The notes: generated by a model not told the origin, from the letters alone. A stretch of DNA of 50,529 bases from Flavobacteriaceae bacterium (GCA_018672145.1 JABHGH010000061.1:1-50529); one strand, 5' to 3'. Shown: positions 32,591 to 42,990, counted from the stretch's first letter. Program-made: numbers and translations.

Positions 32591-34300
32591 ATGAAAGTTA
32601 ATTTTATGGAACGAGCTGCTAAGTGGCAGCAAGCCCCTTTTGACAAGGAAACTCAGAACAACGTAAACATCCTATCTTCAGACGAAAAAGCACTAGAGGA
32701 TGCTTTTTATACAGATCTCACTTTTGGAACTGGGGGGATGCGTGGTATCATGGGAGTCGGAACCAACCGCGTGAATCGATACACATTTGGTAGAACCACG
32801 CAAGGGTTGAGCAATTACATCAATCATAAGTTTCAAAATAATCCAAACAAGGTAATCATTGGATATGACTGCAGACACCAAAGTGACGCGTTGGCCCAAA
32901 CAGTCGCCGACATCTTTTCTGCAAACAATATCAAAGTTTATCTTTTTTCATCGTTACGCCCAACGCCTGAAGTTTCTTTTGCGGTTCGTTATTTAGGAGC
33001 GCAATGTGGTATTGTTCTTACTGCATCACACAACCCACCCGAATACAACGGATATAAAGTCTATTGGGAAGATGGGGGGCAAATTGTTCCGCCACACGAC
33101 AACGCCATCATCAAAGAAATCAGTAAGGTTGACTTTTCTGATATTCAATTTACCAGCAAACCAAAAAACATTGAACTCGTAGGGAAAGAAATTGATGATG
33201 CGTTTCAAACGGCATGTGTCAAAAATGGTCGCTTAGGAAATGGAGAGCGGTCAAACCTCAATATTGTGTTTACCTCGCTACATGGCACCTCGATTACTGC
33301 AATTCCTGATGTTCTACAACAAGCAGGATACACACAGGTTCATGTTGTAGAGGAACAAGCTGAGCCAAATGGTGACTTCCCTACCGTAGAATCGCCCAAC
33401 CCTGAAGAGCCTGCTGCCCTTGCTTTGGCTCTTCAAAGAGCAAAAGAAACGAACGCTGATATTGTCATTGGTACAGACCCAGATGCCGACCGACTTGGAA
33501 TCGCCGTTCGTAATCCTAAAGGAGAGATGGAGTTGCTCAATGGCAATCAAACAATGATCGTTATGACGCAGTTTATCCTCGATCATGTAAAAAGAGAGAA
33601 AAACAAACAATACTTTATCGGATCCACAATCGTGTCAACTCCAATGATGCCAGCCCTAGCAGCTCATTATAAGGTGAATTTTAAAATGGGTTTAACAGGG
33701 TTTAAATGGATTGCCAAAATGATTGAAGACTACCCTGATGAGATTTTTTTAGGAGGTGGAGAAGAAAGCTTTGGATTTATGGTAGGAGATTTTGTACGGG
33801 ATAAAGACGCTGTGACTGCGACTCTACTTGCGTGTGAAGTAGCCGCAACCGCCCAGTCTAAAGGAGAAACATTTTACGATCAACTTATTCATGCCTATGA
33901 AAAGCTTGGGCTTTATCAAGAAAAACTCGTCTCTTTTGTTAAGAATGGAAAAGAGGGAGTCGCCGAAATCAAACAAATGATGGAAACTCTGCGCTCAACT
34001 CCCCCATCAACGATTGACGGTAGCAAAGTTTGCTTTGTAGAAGACTATAAAAATGGCGTTCGTTGTGACTTAAACGATGGAACAAACACTCCCCTTTCTT
34101 TGCCAAAATCTGATGTCATCCTATTTATTGCAGCCGATGGAACTCGAGTAGCTGCACGACCTAGTGGCACTGAACCTAAAATTAAATTTTATTTTAGTGT
34201 TAACAACCCTGATTTTGAAAAAGCAGATTATGAGGGTTTACAATCAGCATTGCTTAAAAAAATTGATCGAATTTGCACTGAACTTGGATTGACGTCATGA
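32591..34300 (+). CDS. Phospho-sugar mutase (phosphoglucomutase/phosphomannomutase)
   Basis: 569 residues from the ATG at 32591; a TTG three codons earlier and an ATG five codons later are alternatives. Four alpha-D-phosphohexomutase domains are evident: LTFGTGGMRGIMGVG near residue 45, the catalytic phosphoserine loop TASHNPPEYNGYK (about 142-155), the magnesium site GTDPDADRLG (about 293-302), the sugar-binding GGGEESFGF (about 388-396) and the phosphate-binding RPSGTEPKIKFY near the end. At this length it belongs to the PGM2/YbbT-like group that isomerises glucose or mannose 1- and 6-phosphates. Its stop overlaps the ABC exporter start by 4 nt (ATGA). Confidence 0.94.
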   Translation: MKVNFMERAAKWQQAPFDKETQNNVNILSSDEKALEDAFYTDLTFGTGGMRGIMGVGTNRVNRYTFGRTTQGLSNYINHKFQNNPNKVIIGYDCRHQSDALAQTVADIFSANNIKVYLFSSLRPTPEVSFAVRYLGAQCGIVLTASHNPPEYNGYKVYWEDGGQIVPPHDNAIIKEISKVDFSDIQFTSKPKNIELVGKEIDDAFQTACVKNGRLGNGERSNLNIVFTSLHGTSITAIPDVLQQAGYTQVHVVEEQAEPNGDFPTVESPNPEEPAALALALQRAKETNADIVIGTDPDADRLGIAVRNPKGEMELLNGNQTMIVMTQFILDHVKREKNKQYFIGSTIVSTPMMPALAAHYKVNFKMGLTGFKWIAKMIEDYPDEIFLGGGEESFGFMVGDFVRDKDAVTATLLACEVAATAQSKGETFYDQLIHAYEKLGLYQEKLVSFVKNGKEGVAEIKQMMETLRSTPPSTIDGSKVCFVEDYKNGVRCDLNDGTNTPLSLPKSDVILFIAADGTRVAARPSGTEPKIKFYFSVNNPDFEKADYEGLQSALLKKIDRICTELGLTS

Positions 34301-36120
34301 GTTATTTTTGGAAAATTTTTGGGTTTGCAAAGCCATTTAAAAAGTATATGGCGCTCAATGTGTTTTTCAATATTTTATATGCCTTCTTCAATGCCTTTTC
34401 ATTTTTGGTATTGATGCCCATGCTAGAAGTTCTTTTTGGTGAAAACAGAGTTGTTGAAACCAAACCGTCTTTCAATAGCGCAATGGATTTTAAGAGTTTT
34501 GTATCAGACCGGATGAATTATGAAGTCACGCGGTTTTCAAACGACGATCCCGAACGTGCATTGTTACTGGTTATAAGCCTAATCCTAGTCACCTTTTTTC
34601 TGAAAAACATCTTTAACTATGCAGCTTTGTTTTTTATCACTTTTCTTCGAAATGGCACTCTCAAAGATATTCGGATAGCTCTCTATAATAAGGTCACCAA
34701 TATGTCGATGTCACATTTTACAGAAAAAAGAAAAGGAGACCTTATGTCGCGCGTTTCCAATGACGTCACTGAAATACAATACAGTTTTTTGTCCATCATT
34801 GAACTGCTCATTCGTGAACCGCTCACCATCTTTTTTGCGTTGATTATGATGTTTAGCATCAGTGCAAAGCTCACTTTATTTGTTCTAATTTTTGTGCCAT
34901 TTGCTGGGATATTGATCTCTCGTATTGGCAAAACCCTTCAACCAAAATCGAATAAAGTTCAAATTGAAGTTGGTGAGGTGCTGGCGAAAATCGAAGAAAC
35001 TATTAGTGGTCTAAATATCATTAAGGCATTTCGAGCTGAAAGCAATTTTCAAGAAAAATTTAAACAAACCAATCAGCGCTTGTTTAAGCTCTCAAACAGC
35101 TTGATCAATCGAATGAATTTATCAAGCCCTCTAAGTGAGTTTATGGGTATTGGTGTTTTTGCTGTACTGCTATGGTATGGCGGAAGTTTAGTCCTTGTTG
35201 AAAAGCAAATGAACGCAGCTGCTTTCATCACTTTTCTAGGGCTCGCTTATGGCGTTTTGACACCTGCAAAAGGAATAAGTAAGGCACTGTATAACATCAA
35301 AAAAGGAAACGCAGCAGCAGCGAGAGTTTTAGAGGTTCTAGAGACGGAAAACCCTATTAAAAATCCTAAAAATCCACTTGATTTTGGGAAATTTAACAAG
35401 AACATTACGTTTAATGACGTTTCATTTTCTTATGAAAACGAAATAGTAATTGACACGTTAAATCTAACCATAAAAAAAGGAACATCGGTTGCTTTGGTTG
35501 GGCCATCAGGTGGAGGGAAATCAACCATAGCCAATCTCGTGCCTCGCTTTTACGACGTCACAAAAGGATGTATTCAAATTGATGGGAATGACATACGCGA
35601 CATTTCAAAAGATGACCTTAGAGAATTGATGGGGATTGTTACGCAAGATTCCATTTTATTCAACGATAGTATCCGAAACAATTTACGGATTGCAAAACCG
35701 GATGCTACAGATGAAGAAATGCGGAAAGCAACTCAAATTGCAAACGCATTATCTTTTATTGAAGCACTTCCCAACGGATTTGACACTGTTATTGGGGATC
35801 AAGGAAACAAGCTCTCTGGAGGGCAAAAACAACGTTTATCTATTTCTAGGGCTGTGTTAAAAGATCCGGCTGTGCTTATATTGGATGAAGCCACGTCTGC
35901 ACTCGACACGGAGTCCGAGCGACTCGTTCAAGATGCCTTGATTCAAATGATGAAAAACAGAACCTCGTTGGTGATTGCACACCGACTATCTACCATCCAA
36001 AATGCTGACCTTATCATTGTACTTCAAAACGGAAAGATTGTCGAAAAAGGAAAGCATGAAGAGTTAATTGCTAAAAAAGGTGTGTATAAAAAACTAATCG
36101 AACTTCAGTCCTTTCAATAA
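34297..36120 (+). CDS. ABC transporter, fused permease/ATPase (MsbA-like)
   Basis: 607 residues: a six-helix exporter domain (about 1-335) followed by an ATPase domain. Walker A GPSGGGKST is near residue 401, the Q-loop TQDS near 448, signature LSGGQKQR near 505, Walker B VLILDEATSALD near 527 and the switch His in IAHRLST. The permease has an insert between helices 1 and 2 (about 50-90). Homodimers of this type export lipids, including lipid A in Gram-negative bacteria, or drugs and peptides; MsbA-type lipid flipping is plausible but not proven. It overlaps the mutase gene by 4 nt and is followed after 8 nt by the RNA methyltransferase. Confidence 0.94.
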   Translation: MSYFWKIFGFAKPFKKYMALNVFFNILYAFFNAFSFLVLMPMLEVLFGENRVVETKPSFNSAMDFKSFVSDRMNYEVTRFSNDDPERALLLVISLILVTFFLKNIFNYAALFFITFLRNGTLKDIRIALYNKVTNMSMSHFTEKRKGDLMSRVSNDVTEIQYSFLSIIELLIREPLTIFFALIMMFSISAKLTLFVLIFVPFAGILISRIGKTLQPKSNKVQIEVGEVLAKIEETISGLNIIKAFRAESNFQEKFKQTNQRLFKLSNSLINRMNLSSPLSEFMGIGVFAVLLWYGGSLVLVEKQMNAAAFITFLGLAYGVLTPAKGISKALYNIKKGNAAAARVLEVLETENPIKNPKNPLDFGKFNKNITFNDVSFSYENEIVIDTLNLTIKKGTSVALVGPSGGGKSTIANLVPRFYDVTKGCIQIDGNDIRDISKDDLRELMGIVTQDSILFNDSIRNNLRIAKPDATDEEMRKATQIANALSFIEALPNGFDTVIGDQGNKLSGGQKQRLSISRAVLKDPAVLILDEATSALDTESERLVQDALIQMMKNRTSLVIAHRLSTIQNADLIIVLQNGKIVEKGKHEELIAKKGVYKKLIELQSFQ

Positions 36121-36128
36121 CTAAAAAA

Positions 36129-37361
36129 ATGAACACGAAAAGCAAGCCAGTACGGCTACACCGAAATCTAGCTGTTGCTGTGGTTTCTTGTTTGGACGCT
36201 GTCTTTAACCAGAACCTCCAAGCAGATAAAGTCATCGCAAAAAAACTGAAATCGGATAGTCGTTGGGGAAAAAGAGATCGCGGTTTTATCGCGGAAAACA
36301 CTTATGAAGTGATCCGATGGAAGCGTCTCTATGCGTCTTTGGCTGATAGTAAAGAGCCTTTCTCAAAGCAAGACCTTTGGCGACTTCTCAGTGCACGATG
36401 GGTATTACAAGGGATCAAACTTCCTTCTTGGGAAGAAGTTACAAACACACCTGTTCGTCGATTGAAAGGTAAATTTGATGCGCTGCAAGAAAAGCGTGCC
36501 ATTATATGTTCTATTCCTGATTGGCTCGACGAAGTTGGAGTGTCTAATTTTGGTGAAAAACAATGGCGCAAGGAACTTGATGCTTTGAATACACAAGCTA
36601 AAGTAGTGCTACGTGTCAACCGATTGAAATCTAACCCAAAGTATGTTCAAAATGAACTCGCAAACGACGGAATTCAAACAGAACTACATAAGGGCTATCC
36701 AGATGCGCTAATTCTAACCGAACGTGCAAATGTTTTTGACACAGAAGCCTTTCAAAGAGGTTTGTTTGAAGTCCAAGACGCATCATCGCAACTTGTTGGC
36801 TATTTCACACAGGTGTCCTCCGGCATGCAAGTCATTGATGCATGTGCTGGTGCTGGCGGAAAAAGTCTTCATTTAGCTGCGTTAATGGAGAACAAAGGGC
36901 AACTCATATCGTTGGATATCTATCCACATAAATTGACAGAATTAAAAAGAAGAGCACGCCGCGCAGGAGCTCACAACATCGCAACACGCAACATAGACTC
37001 AACCAAAGTAACCAAGAAACTACATGGTCGAGCAGACCGAGTTCTTATTGATGCTCCATGTACAGGCTTAGGGGTATTGCGTAGAAATCCAGATGCGAAG
37101 TGGAAGATCGATCCTGACTTTTTACAACGAGTAACCGAAACCCAGCAGCAACTTCTCACAAAATATTCTGCTATGGTTAAATCAGGCGGAAAGCTTATCT
37201 ATGTAACTTGTTCTGTACTTAAAGATGAAAACCAAAAACAGGTAGAGCATTTTTTAAAGTCCGAAGAAGGTGCTGCATTTCAATTGGAAGAAGAAAGCTT
37301 GATAAGTCCTTCGAAAAGTGGTTTTGACGGCTTCTATATGGCAAGGATGATACGTGCCTGA
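36129..37361 (+). CDS. RsmB/NOP-type 5-methylcytosine RNA methyltransferase
   Basis: 410 residues. The first ~140 residues are helical and resemble the NusB-like domain of RsmB (RLHRNLAVAVVSCLDAVFNQ). The SAM-dependent domain has motif I DACAGAGGKSLHLAAL (about 236), DAPCTGLGVLRRNPDAKW (about 307) and VTCSVLKDEN with the catalytic Cys (about 360). This fits RsmB, which methylates C967 of 16S rRNA, though related NOP-type enzymes differ in target. It is 8 nt behind the ABC exporter and probably closes that operon. Confidence 0.92.
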   Translation: MNTKSKPVRLHRNLAVAVVSCLDAVFNQNLQADKVIAKKLKSDSRWGKRDRGFIAENTYEVIRWKRLYASLADSKEPFSKQDLWRLLSARWVLQGIKLPSWEEVTNTPVRRLKGKFDALQEKRAIICSIPDWLDEVGVSNFGEKQWRKELDALNTQAKVVLRVNRLKSNPKYVQNELANDGIQTELHKGYPDALILTERANVFDTEAFQRGLFEVQDASSQLVGYFTQVSSGMQVIDACAGAGGKSLHLAALMENKGQLISLDIYPHKLTELKRRARRAGAHNIATRNIDSTKVTKKLHGRADRVLIDAPCTGLGVLRRNPDAKWKIDPDFLQRVTETQQQLLTKYSAMVKSGGKLIYVTCSVLKDENQKQVEHFLKSEEGAAFQLEEESLISPSKSGFDGFYMARMIRA

Positions 37362-37433
37362 TTGTTGATAACTAAGTGGGAAATCCTTAACACTTTCCTT
37401 TGAAAACCCATCGCATTCCAGCATTCAATTATT

Positions 37434-37441
37434 TATTTTTG
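37434..37441 (+). promoter_or_regulatory. Possible -7 element for purL
   Basis: TATTTTTG, an exact TAnnTTTG, 19 nt before the purL ATG. No -33 TTG at the expected distance. Confidence 0.45.
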
Positions 37442-37459
37442 TAGACTTAATCAGAGTCT

Positions 37460-40400
37460 ATGATTTGTTTTTTTGGTAATCCTTCTAAACGCATTTTCGC
37501 CTTACAAACACAATTACCTCTTGATGCCAAAAATATAAAAAAACTTAGTTGGCTTTTTGGCGACCAACCCCATTTAGACACTCCCACAGTTGAAGGTGTT
37601 TTTGTAGGTCCCCGTGTAAGCATGGTCACTCCTTGGAGTACCAACGCCGTAGAAATTACCCAAAACATGGGAATAGAGGGAATTATTCGCATTGAACAGT
37701 TTCTGGTGTTCTCGACAAATGATGCAATAGATCCCATGGTCTCCGAACGTTTTGAAACATTGGAGCAAAAACTTTTTACTGTTGAAGTTACCCCTGAACC
37801 CATTCTTGAAGTTGAAGACATATCGGCTTATAATGAAACTCAGGGATTGTCTCTCAGCGGCAATGAGGTTGCATATTTGGAGAAATTATCCCAACAACTT
37901 GGAAGGCCATTGACCGACTCCGAAGTTTTTGGTTTTTCTCAAGTAAACTCAGAACACTGTCGTCACAAGATTTTTAATGGATCTTTCCATATTGATGACC
38001 GTGAACAAGAAAGTTCACTATTTTCTTTAATCAAAAAAACATCGAAGTTACAGTCCGAAAACTTAGTCTCTGCATACAAAGACAATGTAGCTTTCATCAA
38101 AGGGCCTGAAATCGAACAATTTGCTCCGGAAAACGCTGACAAACCAGGTGTCTACAGAAAAAAAACAATTCCTTCTATACTTTCTTTAAAGGCAGAAACA
38201 CACAATTTTCCCACAACGGTCGAACCATTTAGCGGAGCAGCTACAGGTTCTGGAGGCGAAATTCGAGACCGCATGGCAGGAGGCACTGGCTCGATTCCGC
38301 TTGCAGGAACGGCTGTTTACATGACCGCCTATCCTCGCACAACTGCAAATCGTCCCTGGGAAAAAAATCCGCCACGCGATTGGTTATACCAAACTCCTAT
38401 AGACATATTAATACGTGCCTCTAATGGCGCTAGTGACTTTGGTAACAAATTTGGGCAGCCACTTATCACAGGGTCTGTTCTGACCTTTGAGCACGAAGAA
38501 GAAAATAAAACCATTGGCTTTGACAAAGTCATCATGATGGCTGGCGGTGTTGGGTACGCACATGCAGATGATAGTGCCAAAAAGATGCCAAAAAAAGGCA
38601 ATCGAATTATTATTCTTGGTGGTGACAACTACCGAATTGGTATGGGCGGAGCAGCCGTTTCGTCTGCTGACACAGGTGCCTTTTCTTCTGGAATTGAACT
38701 GAATGCTGTGCAACGATCAAATCCAGAAATGCAAAAACGAGTCGCAAATGTGATTCGTGCACTAACAGAATCAGCCAACAATACCATCATCTCTATTCAC
38801 GATCATGGTGCCGGTGGACATTTAAATTGTCTTTCCGAGCTTGTCGAGGATACGGGTGGGCATATTCATTTAGATGCCCTCCCCGTTGGAGATAACACCC
38901 TATCTGCGAAAGAGATTATCGGGAATGAATCCCAAGAACGCATGGGACTGATAGTCAGTGAAGAAGATCTTCCTTTGCTGAAAAGAATTGCCGAAAGAGA
39001 ACGCGCTCCCATATTTGATGTTGGATTTATTTCTGACGACAACCATTTTGCTGTAGTTTCTGATAAAGACGGAACAAAACCGATTGATTTATCTCTTGAC
39101 GACTTTTTTGGAAAAACACCAAAAACAAAACTCGTAGATCAACGAACGCAAAGTTCATTCTCTCCTGTACCATTTTCGTTATCTGATGTGTATCGTGATC
39201 TCGAGCATCTTCTTCAATTAGAAAGTGTTGCATGTAAAGATTGGCTCACCAACAAAGTTGACCGTTGTGTTGGCGGTCGAGTTGCGCAACAACAAACCGT
39301 GGGGTCTCTTCAGCTTCCGTTGGCAAATTGTGGAGTTATGGCGTTAGATTACAAAGGGAAAGCAGGGATCGCAACATCTGTTGGACACGCACCCGCAAGT
39401 GCGTTAATCGATCCCGCAGCAGGAAGTCGACTGTCAATTGCTGAATCACTTACCAACCTCATTTGGGCACCTTTGGAAAATGGGCTAGACGATGTGAGTT
39501 TGTCTGCGAACTGGATGTGGCCATGCAATAATCCAGGAGAAAATGCGCGTTTATATGATGCCGTAGAAGCATGTGCTGACTTTGCTATTGCATTGGGAAT
39601 TAATATTCCAACAGGAAAAGATTCCCTTTCCATGAAACAAAAATACAGAGATAAGGAAGTCATAGCACCTGGGACAGTTATTATTTCAGCAACAGCATCT
39701 TGCAGTGACATACGATCTGTAGTGCGTCCTGTGGCACGCCCAAACCAAGGGAAACTCTATTACATTCCGATGAGCGATCTTAACTTTCATCTTGGAGGAT
39801 CTGCTTTTGCCCAACTTCAAATGAAAATTGGTGTAAAATGCCCAGATGTTAGCGATGCCAATCAGTTCAAAAATGTATTTAACAGCTTACAAAATGCTAT
39901 TAAAAAAGATAAAATTATCGCTGGTCATGATATTGGATCTGGTGGTTTAATTACAAGTTTATTAGAGATGTGCTTTGCAGAAAACCATGTCGGAATGAGT
40001 GTAGACCTGTCTGCATTTGACGATCAAATTTTATATGCTGAAAACCCTGGTGTTTTGGTTCAAACAACAGAAGATACAGAACAAGAACTTCGCAAAAAAG
40101 GTGTGCCAATATATAAAATAGGTGAAATCAACACTTCAGATGAGGTGCAAATTCAAGGAAAAGAAAAAGAGCTCATATTTCATATTCCTACCTATCGAAA
40201 ATTTTGGATGCGCACTTCATTTTTAATGGATCAAAAGCAAACAAATCCTTCCAATGCAGAAGAGAGGTTTTCTTCTTTCGATAGAACTCCTTTGCAATTT
40301 TCTTTCCCAAAATCCTTTACCGGATCGCTATCCACATACGATCCAGAAAACAAAGTAAAAGCAGCTATTATTCGTGAAAAAGGTAGTAATTCTGAACGCG

Positions 40401-41107
40401 AAATGGCGTATATGATGAACTTGGCTGGTTTTGAAGTGAAGGACATTCATATGACAGACCTCATGACTGGCAGAGAAGACCTGACAGATGTGCAACTCAT
40501 CGTTGCTGTCGGAGGTTTTTCAAACTCTGATGTGCTGGGATCTGCAAAGGGATGGGCAGGTACGTTTAAGTACAATGCCTTAGCTAAAAAAGCACTTGAA
40601 AACTTTTTTAAACGCAACGACACACTGTCTTTGGGAGTTTGCAATGGATGCCAGTTGTTTGTTGAATTGGGATTATTACACCCCACACACGACCAAAAAC
40701 CAAAAATGAAACACAACGCTTCTGGGAAGTTTGAATGTGTGTTCAGTACTGTTAATATTGAACCCAATGAAACCGTACTGTTTAAAGGACTCTCAGGATC
40801 TCGCTTGGGAATATGGTCTGCTCATGGAGAAGGACGATTTGATCTTCCAAAAGAAAAATCTGACTACAAAATCGTGGGAACATACAGCTATGACAGTTAT
40901 CCAGCTAACCCAAACGGCTCAGATTACGGAACAGCTATGATGAGTAGTGATGACGGAAGACATGTGGTAATGATGCCTCACTTGGAACGATCTACTTTCC
41001 CATGGAACTGGGCTCACTATCCTGAAAAACGTCAAAATGATGAGGTTTCCCCATGGGTGCAAGCATTTTTTGATGCCAAAAAGTGGTTTAAAACCAACAA
41101 AAATTAG
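37460..41107 (+). CDS. purL: Phosphoribosylformylglycinamidine synthase, long form
   Basis: 1,215 residues: the single-chain PurL of Gram-negative bacteria, which converts FGAR to FGAM in purine synthesis. In order: an N-terminal PurS-like part (about 1-120), a linker containing FGFSQVNSEHCRHKIF, two AIR-synthase-type halves (KAETHNFPTTVEPFSGAATG; ISIHDHGAGGHLNCLSEL; later VACKDWLTNKVDRCVGGRVA), and a C-terminal glutaminase domain with the nucleophile Cys in LGVCNGCQLFVELG (about residue 1060) and the His of LMPHLER-like VMMPHLERS near the end. There are no other pur genes beside it; purB is 23 kb away. Confidence 0.97.
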   Translation: MICFFGNPSKRIFALQTQLPLDAKNIKKLSWLFGDQPHLDTPTVEGVFVGPRVSMVTPWSTNAVEITQNMGIEGIIRIEQFLVFSTNDAIDPMVSERFETLEQKLFTVEVTPEPILEVEDISAYNETQGLSLSGNEVAYLEKLSQQLGRPLTDSEVFGFSQVNSEHCRHKIFNGSFHIDDREQESSLFSLIKKTSKLQSENLVSAYKDNVAFIKGPEIEQFAPENADKPGVYRKKTIPSILSLKAETHNFPTTVEPFSGAATGSGGEIRDRMAGGTGSIPLAGTAVYMTAYPRTTANRPWEKNPPRDWLYQTPIDILIRASNGASDFGNKFGQPLITGSVLTFEHEEENKTIGFDKVIMMAGGVGYAHADDSAKKMPKKGNRIIILGGDNYRIGMGGAAVSSADTGAFSSGIELNAVQRSNPEMQKRVANVIRALTESANNTIISIHDHGAGGHLNCLSELVEDTGGHIHLDALPVGDNTLSAKEIIGNESQERMGLIVSEEDLPLLKRIAERERAPIFDVGFISDDNHFAVVSDKDGTKPIDLSLDDFFGKTPKTKLVDQRTQSSFSPVPFSLSDVYRDLEHLLQLESVACKDWLTNKVDRCVGGRVAQQQTVGSLQLPLANCGVMALDYKGKAGIATSVGHAPASALIDPAAGSRLSIAESLTNLIWAPLENGLDDVSLSANWMWPCNNPGENARLYDAVEACADFAIALGINIPTGKDSLSMKQKYRDKEVIAPGTVIISATASCSDIRSVVRPVARPNQGKLYYIPMSDLNFHLGGSAFAQLQMKIGVKCPDVSDANQFKNVFNSLQNAIKKDKIIAGHDIGSGGLITSLLEMCFAENHVGMSVDLSAFDDQILYAENPGVLVQTTEDTEQELRKKGVPIYKIGEINTSDEVQIQGKEKELIFHIPTYRKFWMRTSFLMDQKQTNPSNAEERFSSFDRTPLQFSFPKSFTGSLSTYDPENKVKAAIIREKGSNSEREMAYMMNLAGFEVKDIHMTDLMTGREDLTDVQLIVAVGGFSNSDVLGSAKGWAGTFKYNALAKKALENFFKRNDTLSLGVCNGCQLFVELGLLHPTHDQKPKMKHNASGKFECVFSTVNIEPNETVLFKGLSGSRLGIWSAHGEGRFDLPKEKSDYKIVGTYSYDSYPANPNGSDYGTAMMSSDDGRHVVMMPHLERSTFPWNWAHYPEKRQNDEVSPWVQAFFDAKKWFKTNKN

Positions 41108-41165
41108 CAAAAGATTTTATTTTTCATGAAATAAATGCATATTTGGGAAATATCAATTTAATAAA

Positions 41166-42932
41166 GTGAATTCAACTACACGACTTTTTGATATTCTTGA
41201 AAACCAGGTAAAAAACAAGCCATTAAAACGTTCGCTTAATACAAAATACAATGGTGTTTGGGAATCTACTTCATCCAAAGAGTTTTTAGAAAAGTCCAAT
41301 CAGATTAGTCGTGGCCTATTGCAACTAGGCGTAAAAAAAGGTGATAAAGTTGCCATAATATCTTCCAACAATCGAACCGAATGGTGTATTGTTGATATCG
41401 GTGTATTGCAAATTGGAGCCATTGATGTGCCCATTTACCCCACAATTACCGCAGAAGACTATTCATACATAATCAATCATTCAGAATCAAAATATTGTTT
41501 TGTATCTGATGTAGTGGTGTATGAAAAAATTAAAAGCATTCAGAACGAATGCCCTAACCTCAAAGAAATTTACTGTTTCGACACGATCAAAGGTTGCAAG
41601 CATTGGAGTGCTGTACTTGAACTTGGAAAGGACGCTGCGCATCAATCTAAAGTTTTGGCGATAAAAGAGTCTGTTAATCCGCAAGACTTAGCTACTATTA
41701 TATACACGTCTGGAACAACGGGTACGCCCAAAGGGGTCATGTTGAGTCACAATAACATTGTGTCGAATGTTATTGCAGCTCAAAAAAGATTACCCCTTGA
41801 TAAGGGTAAAGCTGTAGCCCTTAGCTTTTTGCCACTTTGCCATATTTATGAGCGTATGCTGATGTATCTCTACCAATTATCAGCTACTGAGGTTCATTTT
41901 GCAGAATCGCTTGAAACTATTGGGGAAAATCTTAATGAAGTCAATCCAGATGTAATGACGGCAGTCCCTCGTCTGCTAGAAAAATTATACGATAAAATTT
42001 ACGGTAAGGGCCAAACCCTTACAGGCATAAAAAAGAAATTATTTAATTGGGCTGTGAACGTCGGGCTAGACTACGAACCCTATGGGAAAAATGGCGTTGG
42101 CTATAGCATCAAACTTTTTATCGCTCGTGCACTCATTTTTAAAAAATGGAAATCCGCATTGGGTGGCAATTTAAAGCTAATAGCTTCTGGAAGTGCAGCG
42201 CTCCAACCTCGTCTTGCTCGCGTATTTACCGCTGCTGGATTGACAGTAGTCGAAGGATATGGTTTGACAGAAACCTCTCCTGTTATTTCAGTAAATGACA
42301 TGCGTGATGGTAAATTCCGCGTTGGTTCAGTTGGTCAAGTCGTCGAAAATGTAAAGGTTAAAATCGCTGATGACGGTGAGATATTATGTAAAGGTCCTAA
42401 TATTATGATGGGGTATTACAAAAATCAGAAACTAACTGATGAGGTGATTAAAGATGGATATTTCCACACTGGAGACATCGGGCATATTGATGACGATGGT
42501 TTCTTAAAAATTACAGACCGTAAAAAAGAAATGTTTAAAACTTCTGGAGGTAAATATGTGGCTCCACAGGTTATTGAAAATATCGTTAAGCAATCAACTC
42601 TCATTGATCAAGTGATGGTTGTAGGCGAAAGTCAAAAATACCCTGCTGCTCTTATCCAGCTTAACTTTGATGCTGTCAACGAATGGTTGGGGCAAACAGA
42701 CATCCCCCTCAACTACACAGAAATGCTGGCAAATGAAAAGGTGCTAAACAAAATCAAGAAAGATATCGATCAGGCAAATGAAAATTTTGCGCAATGGGAA
42801 AAAATCAAAAAATTCAAATTAACACCAGAAATCTGGAGTGTTGAGAGTGGTCACTTGACTCCGACAATGAAACTTAAAAGGAAAATAATAAAAAGTAAAT
42901 ACCAAGACTTACTAGAAGATATTTATAGCTAA
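41166..42932 (+). CDS. Long-chain fatty acid--CoA ligase (AMP-binding)
   Basis: 588 residues from a GTG start; no earlier ATG fits and homology begins at once (TTRLFDILENQVKNKPLK). It is an adenylate-forming enzyme that activates fatty acids to acyl-CoA with ATP. Motifs: P-loop IIYTSGTTGTPKGVMLSH (about 177-194), GYGLTETSP (about 361), YFHTGDIG, and the ITDRKKEMFKTSGGKYVAP hinge with the catalytic lysine side. It has the pattern of FadD15-like bacterial ACSLs. Lying just upstream of the MarR-beta-oxidation operon, it would supply that pathway with substrate. An AT-rich inverted repeat (41116-41135) and a CATATTTG (41138-41145) precede it. Confidence 0.94.
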   Translation: MNSTTRLFDILENQVKNKPLKRSLNTKYNGVWESTSSKEFLEKSNQISRGLLQLGVKKGDKVAIISSNNRTEWCIVDIGVLQIGAIDVPIYPTITAEDYSYIINHSESKYCFVSDVVVYEKIKSIQNECPNLKEIYCFDTIKGCKHWSAVLELGKDAAHQSKVLAIKESVNPQDLATIIYTSGTTGTPKGVMLSHNNIVSNVIAAQKRLPLDKGKAVALSFLPLCHIYERMLMYLYQLSATEVHFAESLETIGENLNEVNPDVMTAVPRLLEKLYDKIYGKGQTLTGIKKKLFNWAVNVGLDYEPYGKNGVGYSIKLFIARALIFKKWKSALGGNLKLIASGSAALQPRLARVFTAAGLTVVEGYGLTETSPVISVNDMRDGKFRVGSVGQVVENVKVKIADDGEILCKGPNIMMGYYKNQKLTDEVIKDGYFHTGDIGHIDDDGFLKITDRKKEMFKTSGGKYVAPQVIENIVKQSTLIDQVMVVGESQKYPAALIQLNFDAVNEWLGQTDIPLNYTEMLANEKVLNKIKKDIDQANENFAQWEKIKKFKLTPEIWSVESGHLTPTMKLKRKIIKSKYQDLLEDIYS

Positions 42933-42953
42933 ACCCTTTTTTTCCTCATTTAT

Positions 42954-42965
42954 TATGCGTGCATA
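42954..42965. promoter_or_regulatory. Candidate MarR operator (inverted repeat)
   Basis: TATGC-GT-GCATA: perfect 5-base arms around two bases, in the place where the -33 element would be for the -7 box at 42978-42985. MarR-family dimers bind such short palindromes and often repress their own operon. Assignment is by position only. Confidence 0.45.
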
Positions 42966-42977
42966 GCAATTTTTTAG

Positions 42978-42985
42978 TACATTTG
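42978..42985 (+). promoter_or_regulatory. -7 element of the marR-beta-oxidation operon
   Basis: TACATTTG, an exact TAnnTTTG; it ends 5 nt before the MarR ATG, so the transcript would be nearly leaderless. The -33 region is occupied by the inverted repeat at 42954-42965. Confidence 0.5.
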
Positions 42986-42990
42986 AATTT

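Noticed and set aside
37365..37385. DnaA-box-like TGTTGATAA followed by AT-rich DNA before purL, a possible replication origin fragment
   Set aside because: It differs from the DnaA consensus at an invariant position, stands alone, and no dnaA, dnaN or gidA gene is near. rpmH at 23.7 kb is also not linked to rnpA, so it does not mark an origin here.
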